Assembly (NCBI GenBank): GCA_017934175.1
Contig: JAGBKB010000064.1
Location: 1 to 64,000, forward strand
DNA length: 64,000 bases
Source of the DNA: Lachnospiraceae bacterium
Lineage (GTDB): Bacteria; Bacillota; Clostridia; Lachnospirales; Lachnospiraceae
Reading direction: 5' to 3'
The position numbers were made by a program, and so were the translations under genes. Positions 15,456 through 25,177 of this stretch are shown one piece after another. Under the pieces are notes generated by a model, which was given only the letters and a program-made list of their open reading frames with translations, did no database searches and was not told the DNA's origin. The first letter of the stretch is position 1, and the number at the start of each line of letters is the position of its first letter.

Positions 15456-16309
15456 TGAATATAGTAGTAGCAAAAAGTGCAGGATTTTGTTTTGGAGTAA
15501 AGAGAGCAGTTGTAGAAGCATATAAAGTATTAGATGAAAATGCTGGAAAAAAAATATATTCTATTGGACCGCTCATCCATAATGAGATAGTAACTGGTGA
15601 TTTACATAAAAGAGGTTTAATCGAACTTAATGATATTAGTGATATAAATAACTTAAAAAATGAAATCGTGATAATCAGGACTCATGGCACCTTAAAGAGC
15701 ATAATTGATATATTAAAAAAAAATAATAATATTATCATAGACTTAACCTGTCCGTTTGTCAGTAAAATTCATAAATTAGTAAGTGAGTACAGTGAAAATG
15801 GTTATAAAATTATAGTTATTGGGGATAAGGAACATCCAGAAGTAAAGGGCATAGTTTCAAGAGCAAAAAATGACATCTGTGTTGTAATAAATGAAGACGA
15901 TATAAAAACCCTAAAATTTGACAAAAAAGAGCCTATTTTAATAGTTTTTCAGACAACTACAAATGTTAATAATGCCAAAAAATTAGTTGATATTTTAAGA
16001 GATTTATTTTATAATAGTAAAGTGGTGGATACTATTTGCAATGCCACACAAAATAGGCAAGATGAAGTAAAAGAACTTGCAAAGTGTTCTGATGTTATGC
16101 TTATTATTGGCAGCATCTCATCATCAAATACTAAAAAACTATATGAAATATCAAAAGAGAATTGTGAAGATACATACTTGCTTAGTAATTTGTCAGATAC
16201 TAAAAAAATTAGTATAAATGAAAATGCAAAAGTGGGTGTTAGTGCTGGAGCGTCTACACCAGAAAACCTAATCGAGGAGATTATTGATAATGTCAGAAAT
16301 GAGTTTTGA
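15455..16309 (+). CDS. ispH: 4-hydroxy-3-methylbut-2-enyl diphosphate reductase
   Basis: This iron-sulfur enzyme performs the last step of the MEP pathway, making IPP and DMAPP. Three cluster Cys are visible in SAGFCFGVKRAV (residue 12), DLTCPFVSK (about residue 100) and TICNATQNRQ (about residue 195). The substrate-binding GVSAGASTPE is near the C-terminus. The 284-residue length is normal for the stand-alone form. In several Clostridia ispH is fused to rpsA; here the two genes overlap by 20 bases but stay separate proteins. Confidence 0.95.
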   Translation: MNIVVAKSAGFCFGVKRAVVEAYKVLDENAGKKIYSIGPLIHNEIVTGDLHKRGLIELNDISDINNLKNEIVIIRTHGTLKSIIDILKKNNNIIIDLTCPFVSKIHKLVSEYSENGYKIIVIGDKEHPEVKGIVSRAKNDICVVINEDDIKTLKFDKKEPILIVFQTTTNVNNAKKLVDILRDLFYNSKVVDTICNATQNRQDEVKELAKCSDVMLIIGSISSSNTKKLYEISKENCEDTYLLSNLSDTKKISINENAKVGVSAGASTPENLIEEIIDNVRNEF

Positions 16310-17438
16310 AGAATTACTTAATGAATCAATGAAAGAGATTCATCCTGGAGAGAAAATTACAGGAACAGTAATTAGCGTGCACAGTGGTTATGCAGTTTTA
16401 AATATAGGATATAAGGCAGATGGTATAATTAGAAATTATGATTATAGCCGTGAACAAGATGTTGATTTGACTAAACATTTAAAAAATGGCGATGAACTTA
16501 CTGTCATAGTGAAAAAATTAAATGATGGTGAGGGTCAAGTAGTCCTTTCAAGAAAAGAGATTGTTCAAGGTCAGATAAATGAAAAATTAAAGGCATCATT
16601 TGATAGCAAAGAAGTGCAGAAAGGAACAGTAACGAGGATTACTCCTGGTGGTGTTGTTGTAGAGGTTACACCTGAAGTTACAGTATTCATCCCAAGGTCA
16701 CTCATATCTAATAAAGCAAATGAAGATTTAAATGCTTATCAAGGAAAAGAAATAGAGTTTTTAATTACTGAGTTTAATCCTGCAAAGAATCGCTGCATAG
16801 GTGATAGAAAGAGACTAATTGTAGCAGAAGAAAAGAAGAGAAGAGAAGAGGTTCTATCAAAGATTCATGAAGGCGACATTATAGAAGGAACAATTATGAA
16901 TCTTATGGACTATGGTGCATTTGTAGATTTAGGCGGAGTAGATGGTTTATTACATATATCAGAGATGGGATGGGGAAAAATTAAAAACCCTAAAAAGACA
17001 TTTAACATTGGTGATAAGATAAAAGTACTCGTTAGAGAAGTTAAAGATGGTAAAGTATCTTTAACTGCAAAGTTCCCAGAAGAGAATCCTTGGCTCCTTG
17101 CAAGAGTAAATTATGCTCTTGGAAAGACAGTAAAAGGACAAGTTGTTAGGATGACAGATTATGGTGCATTTGTTAAACTTGATGAGTACATTGATGCACT
17201 ACTTCATGTATCTGAAATTGCGAGAGAAAAAGTTAAAAAGCCAGAAGATGTACTTACGATAGGTCAAGAGATAGAGGCAAAAGTAATTGATTTCAATGAA
17301 ACAGATAAAAAAATATCGCTTAGTATGAAAGCACTTCTACCAGAACCAGAAGTAGTAAAGGAAGACCCAGAAGATATAGCGGATGTCAATATAGAAGAAT
17401 ATGCTAAAAAGATGGAAGAAGAAAATAGAGAAGAATAA
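16290..17438 (+). CDS. rpsA: 30S ribosomal protein S1 homologue
   Basis: ATG 16290 is chosen 10 bases after GAGGAG (16274-16279); the in-frame TTG at 16284 would be too close. The 382-residue protein has four S1 RNA-binding repeats: about residues 15-85 (GTVISVHSGYAVLNIG), 100-165 (GTVTRITPGGVVVEV), 190-258 (GTIMNLMDYGAFVDLGGVDG) and 275-345 (GQVVRMTDYGAFVKLDEYID). Repeats 3 and 4 best match the classical S1 motif. The acidic tail contains DPEDIADVN. This four-repeat form is the Firmicute type, shorter than the six-repeat E. coli protein. A terminator lies just downstream. Confidence 0.92.
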   Translation: MSEMSFEELLNESMKEIHPGEKITGTVISVHSGYAVLNIGYKADGIIRNYDYSREQDVDLTKHLKNGDELTVIVKKLNDGEGQVVLSRKEIVQGQINEKLKASFDSKEVQKGTVTRITPGGVVVEVTPEVTVFIPRSLISNKANEDLNAYQGKEIEFLITEFNPAKNRCIGDRKRLIVAEEKKRREEVLSKIHEGDIIEGTIMNLMDYGAFVDLGGVDGLLHISEMGWGKIKNPKKTFNIGDKIKVLVREVKDGKVSLTAKFPEENPWLLARVNYALGKTVKGQVVRMTDYGAFVKLDEYIDALLHVSEIAREKVKKPEDVLTIGQEIEAKVIDFNETDKKISLSMKALLPEPEVVKEDPEDIADVNIEEYAKKMEEENREE

Positions 17439-17440
17439 TT

Positions 17441-17466
17441 ATAGGGCGGTTTGACCGCCCTATTTT
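17441..17466 (+). terminator. terminator after rpsA
   Basis: A 10-bp stem, ATAGGGCGGT (17441-17450) with ACCGCCCTAT (17454-17463), has a TTG loop and a short T-tract (TTT after the stem). Transcription of the next operon probably starts downstream or reads through. Confidence 0.8.
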
Positions 17467-17475
17467 AAAATCTAT

Positions 17476-17943
17476 ATGCAAAATGAAACTTTAGAAAAAT
17501 TGTCATATGCATTTATGAAATTGGCGAAGTTTTTTGTAAAACTGGCTATATTTTTTGTTGTGATATATTTTATAGGTATTAGATTATTTGATTTTGGATA
17601 TGAACTATTTTATGAAAGCGCTATGTCAAGCGATAATGGAAAAGAAATAGTTTTTGAGATTAAGGATAGTGACACTGTAGATGAGATAGCAGAAAACTTA
17701 AAAAATGCTGGGCTTATTGAAAATCCATTTATATTTAAGTTCCGTGCAAAAATATATAAGACTAATTTTACACCAAATATATATAATTTAAAAACTTCTA
17801 TGACTATAAAAAATATGCTTGATATTTTTGATGACCCAAGCAGCGATGATATTGTGATAAGAGAGGCTTCTGCTGATATATATCAATTATCTCCAGAAGA
17901 TAATGAAGAAAGTATAGATACGTTGCAAGATGAAAGTGAATAA
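17476..17943 (+). CDS. short MltG/YceG-like membrane protein without the catalytic domain
   Basis: The 155-residue protein has one membrane segment at about residues 19-40 and then an extracytoplasmic domain. IKDSDTVDEIAENLKNAGLIENPFIFKFRAKI matches, in two halves, the LysM-like start of the MltG/YceG endolytic transglycosylase. MltG enzymes are about 330-380 residues long and carry a catalytic Glu in the C-terminal domain; that whole domain is missing here. The protein may bind nascent glycan strands without cutting them. In B. subtilis the mltG homologue yrrL also precedes yrrM (trmR) and the U32 genes, so synteny supports the family assignment. No frameshift remnant of the missing half is seen downstream. 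Confidence 0.7.
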   Translation: MQNETLEKLSYAFMKLAKFFVKLAIFFVVIYFIGIRLFDFGYELFYESAMSSDNGKEIVFEIKDSDTVDEIAENLKNAGLIENPFIFKFRAKIYKTNFTPNIYNLKTSMTIKNMLDIFDDPSSDDIVIREASADIYQLSPEDNEESIDTLQDESE

Positions 17944-18593
17944 TGTTAGAGAATATAGAAGAATGTAGAGTAAATGATTTTATTAGTTCGTTGTCACAAG
18001 TTGATGATGATATATTAGATTTAAAAAAATATGCTTTAGAAAACAACGTTCCAATTATAAGAGATGAGGCAAGAGACTTTTTAAGATTTATAATAGATAT
18101 AAAAAAGCCATCTAACATATTGGAAATTGGAACTGCGATTGCCTACTCTACTCTTATTATGCATAAAGAATATAGAGAGGCAAATATAACTACTATTGAA
18201 GATTTTGATAAGAGAATAAAAGAGGCTAAAAACAATATAAAAAAATATTTTGATATAGATAAAATTACTCTCATAGAAAAAGATGCAGGAGTATATTTAA
18301 AAGAATGTAAAGATGAAGAAGTTTTTGATTTAGTATTTCTTGATGCAGCAAAAGGTCAATACATAAATTGGTTAAATGATATAAAAAGAGTTACTAAAAA
18401 AAATGGTATCATTTTAGCAGATAATATTTTTAAAGATGGTGAGATACTGGAATCAAAATACTTGATAAAAAAGCGTGACAGGACTATACATAAGAGAATG
18501 AGAGATTTTTTATACGAGATAAAACATGATGATGAATTAATTACATATATTTATAATTTAGGAGATGGAATATCAGTATCAATAAAAAAGTAG
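17943..18593 (+). CDS. trmR: tRNA 5-hydroxyuridine methyltransferase (O-methyltransferase family)
   Basis: This 216-residue class I SAM methyltransferase shows motif I as ILEIGTAIAYSTLIM (about residues 58-72). Motif II contains TIEDFD, and VFLDAAKGQY carries the metal and acceptor-site Asp; a later DNIF follows. It belongs to the COG4122 family. The gene sits between an MltG-like gene and a U32 gene, exactly as yrrM (trmR) does in B. subtilis. That makes conversion of ho5U34 to mo5U34 in tRNA the best role. The start overlaps the preceding stop by one base. Confidence 0.85.
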   Translation: MLENIEECRVNDFISSLSQVDDDILDLKKYALENNVPIIRDEARDFLRFIIDIKKPSNILEIGTAIAYSTLIMHKEYREANITTIEDFDKRIKEAKNNIKKYFDIDKITLIEKDAGVYLKECKDEEVFDLVFLDAAKGQYINWLNDIKRVTKKNGIILADNIFKDGEILESKYLIKKRDRTIHKRMRDFLYEIKHDDELITYIYNLGDGISVSIKK

Positions 18594-19807
18594 AATTATT
18601 AGTTCCAGCAGGAGATATAGCAACATTTAAAATTGCAGTCCGTTATGGTGCGGATGCTATTTATATTGGAGGAGAAGCATTTTCATTAAGAGCGAAGGCA
18701 ACAAACTTTACTATAGATGAGATGAAAGAGTGTATAGAACTTGCTCATAGCCACAATATAAAAGTTTATATTACGGCAAATATTTATGCACACAATGATG
18801 ATATAGATGAAGCAAAAAAATATTTTTATGAATTAAATGAAATAAAACCTGATGCAGTGCTCATATCTGATATAGGACTTATAAATGTAGCAAAAAATAT
18901 ATTTAAAGGAGTTGATATACATTTATCAACCCAAGCAAATACAACTAATTATGAGTCGGTAAAGTTTTATCGTGATATGGGGATAAAGAGAGTTGTGCTT
19001 GCAAGAGAGTTGTCGCTTAAAGAGATAAAAAAGATTAAAGAAGAAGTAAAAGACACTGTTGAGATAGAGACATTTGTTCATGGCGCTATGTGTATATCAT
19101 ATTCTGGAAGATGTCTGTTATCTGCATTTATGACTGGCAAATCTGCTAATCTCGGTGAATGCACTCACCCATGTAGATGGAAATATAAATTGCTTGAAGA
19201 AGAAGAGAGACCAGGTGAATATATGCCAGTTATGGAAACTGAAAGAGGAACCTATATATTTAATTCAAAAGACTTAAATATGATAGAACATATAGATGAA
19301 TTAATAGAGGCAAATATAGATTCTTTAAAAATTGAAGGCAGGATGAAAACTGCTCTTTATATAGCGACAGTTGCAAGAACTTATAGAAAAGCAATTGATG
19401 ATTATTATAAGGATAAAGATTTATATAAGAAAAACATTGAGAATTATAAGAGAGAAATTAATAAATGCACATATAGAGAGTGGACTACTGGTTTTTATTT
19501 TGGAAAACCAAATGAAGATACACAAATATATGACAATAATACTTATGTAGTTGGGGCAACATATTATGGAACTATTGATAGAGTTGATAATGAATATGCA
19601 TATATAGAACAAAAAAATAAGTTTAGTGTGGGCGATTCTCTAATAGTTATGAAACCAGATTTTACTAACATAAAAGTAAAAGTGTTAGAGATGTATGATG
19701 AAATGACAAATAAAAAAATAGAATCTTGTCCACATTCAAAACAAAGAATAAAATTAAAATTAAGTGAAAAAGTAGAAGAGTTAGATATTTTAAGGTCAAA
19801 TGATTAA
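18572..19807 (+). CDS. trhP: U32-family tRNA uridine-34 hydroxylase, apparently starting with AUC
   Basis: The conserved family N-terminus (VELLVPAGD, then ADAIYIGGE) is encoded from 18590, but no ATG, GTG or TTG exists in frame between the stop at 18554-18556 and that block. AUC at 18572 lies 6 bases after GGAGA (18561-18565) and is the best start, giving 411 residues, a normal length. The first in-frame ATG (18722) would delete the first strands of the barrel. The four cluster Cys lie in GAMCISYSGRC and GECTHPC (about residues 175-205). Homologues TrhP1/2 use prephenate to make ho5U34, the substrate of TrmR encoded just upstream. The gene overlaps trmR by 22 bases. Confidence 0.82.
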   Translation: MSINKKVELLVPAGDIATFKIAVRYGADAIYIGGEAFSLRAKATNFTIDEMKECIELAHSHNIKVYITANIYAHNDDIDEAKKYFYELNEIKPDAVLISDIGLINVAKNIFKGVDIHLSTQANTTNYESVKFYRDMGIKRVVLARELSLKEIKKIKEEVKDTVEIETFVHGAMCISYSGRCLLSAFMTGKSANLGECTHPCRWKYKLLEEEERPGEYMPVMETERGTYIFNSKDLNMIEHIDELIEANIDSLKIEGRMKTALYIATVARTYRKAIDDYYKDKDLYKKNIENYKREINKCTYREWTTGFYFGKPNEDTQIYDNNTYVVGATYYGTIDRVDNEYAYIEQKNKFSVGDSLIVMKPDFTNIKVKVLEMYDEMTNKKIESCPHSKQRIKLKLSEKVEELDILRSND

Positions 19808-20651
19808 GTTTATAAAAAAATATATATTTTTAGTTTTAGCACTTATTATTGCTATATATTTATTTATGTGTGATGTGCTTATGACATTTAGTATTAGTAT
19901 GAATGTTGTATTTTTGACAGCAGTTATATTACTTTTGATGATTCAATATATGGTAAATGTGCCACTCAATAAAAAAGTAAGGGGACCATCATTTGTAAGA
20001 ATATTAATAATAGTTGCAAGTATCTTTTTCTTTTCTGGAATATTCTCTATATTGGCATTTAATCTAATGTATCCAAAACACAGTATCAATACAAACAATC
20101 AAGAATATGACTATATAATTGTTTTTGGTGCTGGTGTCAAAGAAAATAAAAATGAAATAATGAATAGTAGGATAGATAAGGCTATAGAATATTCAAAGAT
20201 TTATAAAAGATGTAAATTTGTTTTGACAGGCGCGAGAGGTGCCAATGAACCTATAGAAGAAGCGATATATATGAAAAATTATATGACTGATAGAGGGATG
20301 GATGAGAGAAGGCTTATCATAGATACTTATTCATATAATACTTATCAAAATGTTTACAATTCATTAAATCTAATAAAAAAAGATGTGCTTATAAGAAATA
20401 AGAAAGAGCGAATTATTACAAGACCATTTAAAAGCACTGATAAGGAATACTTTGATTTAGATTTTCTTAATATAGGCTTTATGTCAAGTGAATTTCATTT
20501 GACAAGAATAAATATGATGGCAAAAAAAGTAGGCATATATAGACCTTATGATATATCATGTAACACAAGAAACTTATATAAACCATATATGTATATTAGG
20601 GAGGATTTAAGTTTGTTTAAGGCATTTGTTCTTAATCAATTAAAACTATGA
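19800..20651 (+). CDS. DUF218 (SanA/YdcF-like) membrane protein
   Basis: The 283-residue protein has three hydrophobic segments in its first 85 residues (about 9-29, 33-50, 66-88). A DUF218 domain follows, with DYIIVFGAGVKEN, FVLTGARGANEPIEEA, IIDTYSYNTYQN and the later SSEFHLTRINMMAKKVG. DUF218 proteins act at the cell envelope; some members (SanA, ElyC) are linked to barrier function or lipid-carrier metabolism, but the reaction is not known. The start overlaps the end of trhP by 8 bases, and the M16C protease gene begins 2 bases after the stop. Confidence 0.8.
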   Translation: MIKFIKKYIFLVLALIIAIYLFMCDVLMTFSISMNVVFLTAVILLLMIQYMVNVPLNKKVRGPSFVRILIIVASIFFFSGIFSILAFNLMYPKHSINTNNQEYDYIIVFGAGVKENKNEIMNSRIDKAIEYSKIYKRCKFVLTGARGANEPIEEAIYMKNYMTDRGMDERRLIIDTYSYNTYQNVYNSLNLIKKDVLIRNKKERIITRPFKSTDKEYFDLDFLNIGFMSSEFHLTRINMMAKKVGIYRPYDISCNTRNLYKPYMYIREDLSLFKAFVLNQLKL

Positions 20652-20652
20652 T

Positions 20653-23622
20653 ATGTTTGAATTAAATGATGAAAATAAAAAATATTATAAAGTATTAAGT
20701 GTTAAGGAAGTATCAGAACAGAATCTTAAAGTTGTAGAGATAATGCATATAGAGACTGAAGGTAAGATAATATTGTTTATTTGCGATGATGAAAATAGAG
20801 TATTTAACATTGCATTTAAGACACCTGTTGAAAATGGAAAAGGCACACCACATATATTAGAGCATTCAGTTCTCTGTGGTTCAAAAAAATATAATATAAA
20901 AGACCCATTTATTGAACTTGCCAAAGGCAGTATGAACACATTTTTAAATGCTATGACATTTCCAGATAAAACTTGTTATCCAGTGGCATCTGCCAATTTA
21001 AAAGACTTTCACAATTTAGTTGATGTATATCTTGATGCGGTATTTTATCCAAATGCTATTAAAAATGATAAGATATTTAAGCAAGAAGGTTGGCACTATG
21101 AGATTAGCGATGAAAATGAAAGTTTAAAAGTAAATGGTGTAGTATATAATGAGATGAAAGGAGTATATTCAGACCCTGATTCTATAATGGAGTCTGCTGT
21201 ACTTGCTAATCTATTTAGTGATACAAATTATGCACACGATTATGGTGGCAATCCTGATGAAATTATAGATTTGACATATGATGAGTTTAAAAGTTTTCAT
21301 CATAAGTATTACTCTGCAACAAATGCTATTATTTATTATTATGGAAAGTTAGATTTTAATTATGAACTTACATATCTACACAATAATTATTTAAAAAATC
21401 TTGAAAAAGTAAAAGTTGATGTAGAGTTTAAAGATGTAAAAAATATAATTCACGATAAAGAACAAATAAGTTATTATAATATCGATTCAAGTGATGTAGA
21501 AGATAAGGCATATATAGCATATAGTTTTGCACTTCCACATAAAAAAACATCATTAGATAGCATAGTAATGCAAATTATAAATAGAGTTTTGTTCTCATCT
21601 GATTCAGCAATACTAAAAGAAAAACTTATGAATGAAGGGTTTGGCGAGTCTATAACGGCTACTTATGAGGCAGGCTTAAAAAATGGATTTTATTCTATAG
21701 TTGCTAAAAATATAAATGCAAATAAAAAAGAAAGTTTCATAAAAGAAATTATTTCGTATATAAAGAAAATGATAGATGATGGGCTTGACATTGATAAGTT
21801 TAAAGCAAGTATAAATGCAATATATTTTGACTATGCGGAAGGTGAATATGGAAGATACCCAAGAGGCTTACTGTTTTCTTTAGTTTCTTTAGATACATAT
21901 CTTTATGGAGATAACCCTTCTACTTATATTGAGTATAAAGAGGCATTTGATTTTATCAATAAGGTTGACCTAAATGATAAAAATAATATATTTATCAAAA
22001 CCTTAAGAGAAGTATTTATTGATAATGAATGGACTGCAGTAAACGTTTTGATACCAAAGAATGGTTATTCTAAAGAAAAAGAAGACAAATTAGATAACAT
22101 ATTAAAACAAAGAAAAGATAGTATGGGCACTGATGGCATAAAGAATGTGATTAGTGACACTGAAGCATTAAAAAAATATCAAATGGAAAAAGATAGTGAA
22201 GAAGATATAAAATCTATCCCAATGTTAAAAATAAGTGACATAGATAAGCATAAACAAATTATTGATTTTGACAATTTAGTTATAGGTAATACTGATAGTA
22301 TTGTTTGCTATAAAAATGATAAAGATATAGTTTATAACGAAATTATGTTTGATATTACTGACCTTAAAAAAGAGGAATTATACTTTCTATCTCTTATAAA
22401 AAACTTGATAGCAAAGATAGATTTAGAGGATATAGGTTATAAAGAATTAAACAACTATATTGATATAAATACTGGTGGATTTGATACAACAGTTAATGTT
22501 TATGAAAAAAATAGTTTTCTTAACTTTTCAATAAAGTCAGTAAATGAAAAAGTTGATATTGCATTTGATGTATTTTTTAAAATATTATCAAAAACTATTT
22601 TTAGTGATAAGCAAAGAATCTCATTATTATTAAATGAAGCAAAGAGCGAATCATTATTATCAATCCTTTCTTCAGGGCATATTTCATCTATTATGAGGTC
22701 AAAATCAACAAATGATTTTAATGGGTATGTATCTGACATTGTGGGGAAAGCAGGCATAGGATATAATAAATTTATCAATGCAATATGTAAGAACTATGAT
22801 GCAAATGCTGAAATAATTAATAATGTATTTTATTTATTGTTTAAAAAAATATTGTATAAAAAGATGCATTTCGCAGTATGTGTGAATAAACAATATTTTG
22901 ATAATGTTAAGAATCAGTTTATAAAGTTTAAAGAAAAATTAAACAACAATGTTTTAAATAATTCTTGGGACAATAATGATGAAGAAAAACTTCAGTCTTA
23001 CCTAAATAAGATTAAATCTTTTATCAACTTTGATGAGTTTGACAAAAAGGTGCTTAAGGAAGCAATAGTTACACCAAGTGATGTTAATTTTTGTGCTATA
23101 TCTGGCAAGTTTGATAAAAAATTATATGATGGTAAATTAAATGCACTTAAAACATTATTTAATTATGAGTATCTATGGACTAATATAAGAGTTTTAGGTG
23201 GCGCGTATGGATGTATGTCATCTTTTAGTAGAACTGGTACTTATTCTCTTGTATCTTATAGAGACCCAAATGTGTCAAATACAAATAGAGTATATTATGA
23301 AGTGAGTGATTTTTTAAAGGGTTTAAAAAAGAGCAAAGAAGAAACTGAAAAATATATCATAGGCTCTATAGGTGCATTTGATAATCCTGTGAGCACAGTG
23401 GATTTTTTTAATCTAAATATTGGTGCATATTTTAATAAACAGACAGATGATGACTTAAATGCTATAAGGACAAGTTTACTTAACATGAAACCTGAAGACT
23501 TTAATGAATTGCATGTAATTTTTGACAATGCAAAAAATGCAAGTGCATGTGCATTAATATCAGAAAATAAAGTTGAAGAAGCAAAGAATGAATATGATTT
23601 AGTATGGAAACTTCAAGATTAG
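20653..23622 (+). CDS. M16C zinc metalloprotease (presequence protease/Cym1-like)
   Basis: The 989-residue protein belongs to the pitrilysin M16C family, which degrades unstructured peptides inside a closed two-half chamber. The inverted zinc motif HILEH is in GTPHILEHSVLCGS (about residues 56-69), with the distal Glu expected in YNEMKGVYSDPDS (about 165-177). The length and the two pseudo-symmetric halves match the family. No signal peptide is present, so it acts in the cytosol or is released some other way. It overlaps era by 19 bases. No mitochondrial-type import role applies in bacteria, so peptide turnover is the general inference. Confidence 0.92.
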   Translation: MFELNDENKKYYKVLSVKEVSEQNLKVVEIMHIETEGKIILFICDDENRVFNIAFKTPVENGKGTPHILEHSVLCGSKKYNIKDPFIELAKGSMNTFLNAMTFPDKTCYPVASANLKDFHNLVDVYLDAVFYPNAIKNDKIFKQEGWHYEISDENESLKVNGVVYNEMKGVYSDPDSIMESAVLANLFSDTNYAHDYGGNPDEIIDLTYDEFKSFHHKYYSATNAIIYYYGKLDFNYELTYLHNNYLKNLEKVKVDVEFKDVKNIIHDKEQISYYNIDSSDVEDKAYIAYSFALPHKKTSLDSIVMQIINRVLFSSDSAILKEKLMNEGFGESITATYEAGLKNGFYSIVAKNINANKKESFIKEIISYIKKMIDDGLDIDKFKASINAIYFDYAEGEYGRYPRGLLFSLVSLDTYLYGDNPSTYIEYKEAFDFINKVDLNDKNNIFIKTLREVFIDNEWTAVNVLIPKNGYSKEKEDKLDNILKQRKDSMGTDGIKNVISDTEALKKYQMEKDSEEDIKSIPMLKISDIDKHKQIIDFDNLVIGNTDSIVCYKNDKDIVYNEIMFDITDLKKEELYFLSLIKNLIAKIDLEDIGYKELNNYIDINTGGFDTTVNVYEKNSFLNFSIKSVNEKVDIAFDVFFKILSKTIFSDKQRISLLLNEAKSESLLSILSSGHISSIMRSKSTNDFNGYVSDIVGKAGIGYNKFINAICKNYDANAEIINNVFYLLFKKILYKKMHFAVCVNKQYFDNVKNQFIKFKEKLNNNVLNNSWDNNDEEKLQSYLNKIKSFINFDEFDKKVLKEAIVTPSDVNFCAISGKFDKKLYDGKLNALKTLFNYEYLWTNIRVLGGAYGCMSSFSRTGTYSLVSYRDPNVSNTNRVYYEVSDFLKGLKKSKEETEKYIIGSIGAFDNPVSTVDFFNLNIGAYFNKQTDDDLNAIRTSLLNMKPEDFNELHVIFDNAKNASACALISENKVEEAKNEYDLVWKLQD

Positions 23623-24521
23623 TAAAAACTGGTTTTGTATCTATAATTGGTCTTCCAAATGCTGGTAAGTCAAGTTTTTTAAATGCTATAATAAAAGATA
23701 ATCTCGCTATCACATCCAAAAAACCTCAAACGACACGAAAGAACTTAAAAGGAATATATAATGATAATGATTCACAGATTATATTTGTAGATACGCCAGG
23801 TGTACATAAAGTAAAAAATAAATTAGATGATTACATGGAAAAATCTATTAGTAAGTCAATGGATAATATTGATTTAATAACTGTAATAGTTGATGTGATG
23901 ACTATTGATAATGATAACATAGATAAAATCAATGACTTACTCATAAAATCAAGTGCTAAAAAAGTATTAATTATCAATAAATGTGATTTACTTGAATATA
24001 ATGAGAATGACATTATAGATAAAGTAAAGATTAAATTTGACAAAAGAGTATTGTTTGAAAAGATATTTTTTGTATCTTCCCTCAAAAAGAAGAATATAAA
24101 TAAAGTTATAGAGTTTATAAAAAATGAATTGCCAGAAGGTCATAGATATTATGATGAAGAGTATATGACAGATGAGCCTACAAAACAAATTGTAGCAGAT
24201 ATTATAAGGCAACAGTGCCTATATAAATTAAATAAGGAAATACCACACGGCATAGTTATAGTTGTGAACAAGATGAAAAAATCTAAAACTAAATGTATGA
24301 ATATTGATGCTGATATCATATGTGAAAAGGCAAGTCATAAAAGCATAATTATAGGTAAATCAGGCACTATGATAAAAAATATAGGAACTGGGGCACGAAT
24401 TGCCATAGAAAAGTTTATAGATTGTAAGGTTAATTTAAAATTAAATGTAATTATAAAAGAAAATTGGAGAGATGAAAATACTTTACTTATTAATTATGGA
24501 TTTGATACTAAATTAATATAA
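23604..24521 (+). CDS. era: ribosome-assembly GTPase Era
   Basis: This 305-residue GTPase binds 16S rRNA near its 3' end during 30S maturation. G1 is GLPNAGKSSF, G2 lies in KKPQTTRKNLKG, G3 is DTPGVH and G4 is NKCD. The C-terminal KH domain includes IIGKSGTMIKNIGTGARI. Full length. ATG 23604 lies within the end of the M16C gene; the era stop overlaps recO by one base. The recO neighbour is the usual partner. Confidence 0.95.
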   Translation: METSRLVKTGFVSIIGLPNAGKSSFLNAIIKDNLAITSKKPQTTRKNLKGIYNDNDSQIIFVDTPGVHKVKNKLDDYMEKSISKSMDNIDLITVIVDVMTIDNDNIDKINDLLIKSSAKKVLIINKCDLLEYNENDIIDKVKIKFDKRVLFEKIFFVSSLKKKNINKVIEFIKNELPEGHRYYDEEYMTDEPTKQIVADIIRQQCLYKLNKEIPHGIVIVVNKMKKSKTKCMNIDADIICEKASHKSIIIGKSGTMIKNIGTGARIAIEKFIDCKVNLKLNVIIKENWRDENTLLINYGFDTKLI

Positions 24522-25177
24522 TGAATACAAAGAATAATATTGTAAAACTTAATGGAATAATCATAAAAGATGCAGATTATAGAGAGTATGATAAACTTTT
24601 AACTATTCTTACAAAGGAGAAAGGCAAAATAAATGTTTATGCATTTAATGTAAGAAGAAGTAATTCAAAAAATATAGGTAAAATAAGTCTTTTTACTTTT
24701 GGAACATTTGAATTGAGAGAAAATCAAGATAGTTTATATTTAGAAAATGTAATTTTAAAGGAAGATTTTTATGATTTGTCTAAAGACTATGAAAATATGT
24801 GTTATGCATCATATTTTGTAGAATTAGCAAATTATGTATCTTTTGAAAATCTTGAGTGTGATGAGATAATAGACCTTTTATACTTTTCGTTTAAGGCTTT
24901 AGTGAAAGGTATAATGGATAAAAAACTGATAAAAAGAGTATTTGAGTTAAAGATAATAGAATATCAGGGCGAATATAAAGATAGTGATAGTTTAGTTGAC
25001 AAAAATGATACACTAAAATATACATGGGACTTTGTGCTGACTACTTTGCCTAAAAAATTATTTACATTTAAGTTGAGTGATGAAATATTTAAAAAGTTTG
25101 ACTCGGAAGTAAATATGGAGATAAGGGAAAAAATTAATAAGAAGTTTAAGTCTCTTGATTTAATTAATAGTTTATAA
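24521..25177 (+). CDS. recO: DNA repair protein RecO
   Basis: The 218-residue RecO helps load RecA in gap repair together with RecR. The N-terminal OB-fold reads GIIIKDADYREYDKLLTILTKEKGKINVYAFNVRR. The helical domain follows with YASYFVELANYVS. The zinc-binding Cys set found in many RecO C-terminal domains is absent, and the protein is shorter than the usual 240-250 residues, so the C-terminal part is reduced. It sits between era and the UDG-like gene with one-base overlaps on both sides. Confidence 0.88.
   Translation: MNTKNNIVKLNGIIIKDADYREYDKLLTILTKEKGKINVYAFNVRRSNSKNIGKISLFTFGTFELRENQDSLYLENVILKEDFYDLSKDYENMCYASYFVELANYVSFENLECDEIIDLLYFSFKALVKGIMDKKLIKRVFELKIIEYQGEYKDSDSLVDKNDTLKYTWDFVLTTLPKKLFTFKLSDEIFKKFDSEVNMEIREKINKKFKSLDLINSL

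Noticed and set aside
18722-19807. U32 protein starting at the first in-frame ATG
   Set aside because: It would remove the conserved LLVPAGD and ADAIYIGGE parts, which are plainly encoded upstream in the same frame.
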